Assembly: GCA_003979035.1 (NCBI GenBank)
Contig: RXOA01000046.1
Location: forward strand, 1 to 6,200
DNA: 6,200 bases
Source of the DNA: Candidatus Bipolaricaulota bacterium
Lineage (GTDB): Bacteria > Bipolaricaulota > Bipolaricaulia > UBA7950 > UBA9294
Direction: 5' to 3'
Both the position numbers and the translations under genes were made by a program. The notes under the pieces are model-generated. The model was not told the origin of the DNA. It saw only the letters and a program-made list of their open reading frames with translations, and did not search any database. Of the stretch, positions 4,884-6,200 are shown one piece after another (the stretch's first letter is position 1; each line of letters starts with the position of its first letter).

Positions 4884-5981
4884 ATGAATCGGGGATCGCA
4901 GCGCGGCGAACACGAGCAGGCAACGCAGGAAACCTACACCCTGCCTCGGAACTGGAAGGGTGTTCTGTCTTGCTTCGGCCAGGCGCTGAGTGAGGAAGGA
5001 TCGTCCGGGCTGGCTTCAACCTACGAGATGCTGACGCGGGGTCCGATGCGGTTTCGCGCTGCGCTTCGCGCCATTGAGTGTGTCTTTCCGCTGCAACGAG
5101 TGGTCTCGATGGGAGCGGAGTTCGACGCTCGGATCGCTCGAGACGGGCTTTGCGAAGCCAGTCGCTGGCTTCTCACGGACTCCGGAATTCCGTGGAAAGC
5201 GGAGTTTCCGGAGGTCGGGCGGGAGCTTCTTGAGTCGGGCCCGCTGGTGATCTACGGGAACCATCCTTCACTGGCCACGCCGTTTATTCTTGCCGCTGTG
5301 CTGGAGCATCCCCGCCTCGGATACATTTCCTCGGCGTACGTCTCGAAGCTGTTGCCGGCCATGGTGCCCCATTTGTTCGCCGTGGAACTGATCCGCCATC
5401 AACAAGTGCGGAACAGGCCCGGGAGCGGCGCCGCGCATCTTGTTGCCCACAGTCTGCTTGCCGATATCTACGAGCGCCCGAGCAGGGAAATCGCCCGTGC
5501 TGCAAACCGGCAAGTGATTACCAACGCCGCGAAGCATGTCACCCAGGGGGGCGCCCTGGTGATCTACCCTGCCGGAGGCGGGAAGGATCGCTTGTGGTAC
5601 CCGGGAATCGGGCGGCTTTGCTCCGAGCTTCTTCAGCAGGCGGAGCACACGCTGTACCTGGTGCCGGTGCGCGTCGACAACAACTCGCATTCCCGTGTGT
5701 ACTGTGCCTTGTCGAACAAGCGCTATGCACGCAGAAGAACCCGACGGCTCAACCGCCAGCCTGTCCTGCTGAAGCTGGCGCGGCCGCTTCCGTTCGAAGG
5801 GCTTGAGCAACTGAAGGATGCCTCTTCGCAGGAAATCGCCGCCGTTCTGCAGCACCACTACAACAAGCTATTCGAGGTGCGGGGAAAACGCCAAACGGAG
5901 CGGGCGATTGACGAGGCGCTCCAACGACTCCGCAAGGATCACCATCTGCGCCTCCCCCTGTTTGAGTCAGGGAGGCGCTGA
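4884..5981 (+). CDS. PlsC-like lysophospholipid acyltransferase family protein with altered motifs
   Basis: This 365-residue protein starts at ATG 4884, 6 bases after GGAGG (4873-4877). The middle carries a glycerolipid acyltransferase-like core. LVIYGNHPSLATPF (121-134) corresponds to the NHxxxxD block, with H127. LFAVELIRH (164-172) fits block II. ALVIYPAGGGKDRLWYPGIG (224-243) corresponds to the FPEGxRS block III. PlsC-like enzymes move an acyl chain from acyl-CoA or acyl-ACP to a lipid or related alcohol at the cytoplasmic membrane face. Here the block I aspartate position is T132 and the block III glutamate is A230, so activity or substrate may differ. There is no clear signal peptide or strong transmembrane helix. 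The C-terminal third (about 270-365) is basic and helical, with a KRYARRRTRRLNR patch that may contact membrane phosphates. The gene is the second of a two-gene unit with a GbsR-type regulator. The superfamily is likely; the reaction is unknown. Confidence 0.7.
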   Translation: MNRGSQRGEHEQATQETYTLPRNWKGVLSCFGQALSEEGSSGLASTYEMLTRGPMRFRAALRAIECVFPLQRVVSMGAEFDARIARDGLCEASRWLLTDSGIPWKAEFPEVGRELLESGPLVIYGNHPSLATPFILAAVLEHPRLGYISSAYVSKLLPAMVPHLFAVELIRHQQVRNRPGSGAAHLVAHSLLADIYERPSREIARAANRQVITNAAKHVTQGGALVIYPAGGGKDRLWYPGIGRLCSELLQQAEHTLYLVPVRVDNNSHSRVYCALSNKRYARRRTRRLNRQPVLLKLARPLPFEGLEQLKDASSQEIAAVLQHHYNKLFEVRGKRQTERAIDEALQRLRKDHHLRLPLFESGRR

Positions 5982-5986
5982 GCGCC
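5974..5986 (+). other. GC hairpin around the acyltransferase stop codon
   Basis: GGCGC (5974-5978) and GCGCC (5982-5986) form a perfect 5-bp stem with the stop codon TGA as its loop. No T-run follows, so it does not fit an intrinsic terminator; it could stabilise the 3' end or be chance. The palindrome CGGGCCCG follows at 5990-5997. Confidence 0.3.
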
Positions 5987-6112
5987 CGACGGGCCCGATC
6001 GGTACGTGGCGAGAAGGTCGCGATCCAGACTGGATGATCCGTTCAGCCATGGTCGTGAGACGGATGGTCGCCCGCGGCGATTTCGGGGTTCCACTCGGAA
6101 GCGTTGCCCTTC

Positions 6113-6130
6113 ATCCATCGAGTGATGGAT
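6113..6130. repeat. 7-bp stem inverted repeat downstream of the acyltransferase gene
   Basis: ATCCATC (6113-6119) and GATGGAT (6124-6130) form a perfect 7-bp stem with a GAGT loop. Neither strand has a T-tract next to it. It lies about 130 bp past the acyltransferase stop. The rest of 5982-6200 holds no convincing gene: the only candidate is a 29-codon minus-strand open frame entering from the right edge and stopping at 6111, which is too short to support. Confidence 0.3.
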
Positions 6131-6200
6131 CCGTGGTGGGATGCTTCCGGCCAACCATCCGGTGGAACCCCATGTAGCGGCCCTGATCTGCGAGCAGCAC

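Noticed and set aside
4378..5019. Minus-strand open frame opposite the regulator gene
   Set aside because: It is antisense to a recognised winged-helix gene and crosses the junction to the acyltransferase gene, with no family-like sequence.
5974..6130. Intrinsic terminator after the acyltransferase gene
   Set aside because: Both hairpins in this stretch lack a following T-run, and the stems are short (5 and 7 bp).
6111..6200. Minus-strand partial gene entering from the right edge
   Set aside because: A 29-codon open frame ending in DPSLDG is too short to separate from chance, and no family is recognisable.
1..6200. CRISPR array, tRNA, rRNA, insertion sequence or defence island
   Set aside because: No regularly spaced repeats, tRNA-like cloverleaf, rRNA-like stretch, transposase or terminal inverted repeats were seen on either strand.

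Overview
This is a GC-rich (roughly 60% by eye), densely coded bacterial window. It carries Shine-Dalgarno-led genes and two plausible sigma70-type promoters. The tungsten-type aldehyde oxidoreductase and its four-cluster ferredoxin suggest an anaerobic or metabolically flexible environmental bacterium. The sequence alone does not fix a phylum.

Layout. At the left edge (1-51, minus) is the first 17 codons of a gene that runs out of the window. A 221-bp divergent spacer follows, holding a 12-bp palindrome and a TTGACA-type promoter. This promoter faces a small two-helix membrane protein with a C-terminal CPPC motif (276-539, plus). That gene meets a GNAT acetyltransferase (536-1018, minus) tail to tail, with the two stop codons sharing a CTAG. 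A second divergent spacer (1019-1203) precedes the main operon.

The core is a three-gene plus-strand operon. It encodes a 149-residue polyferredoxin with four [4Fe-4S] motifs (1204-1653), a 605-residue aldehyde:ferredoxin oxidoreductase family protein (1628-3445), and a protein fusing a MoaD/ThiS-like beta-grasp (Ub-Mut7C) domain to a Mut7-C PIN-like RNase domain with a zinc ribbon (3447-4268). The first two genes overlap by 26 bp and the third starts one base after the AOR stop, so translation is probably coupled. The first two probably form an electron-transferring oxidoreductase similar in logic to the AorA/AorB pair. The job of the Ub-Mut7C protein beside a tungstoenzyme is unknown and is the most interesting point in the window.

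A second transcription unit starts at a well-formed extended -10 promoter (4265-4293) overlapping the end of the Mut7-C gene, with an inverted repeat at the expected start site. It encodes a GbsR/MarR-type winged-helix regulator (4360-4860) and, 23 bp later, a PlsC-like acyltransferase (4884-5981) whose usual catalytic motifs are altered. The last 219 bases hold two short hairpins and no convincing complete gene.
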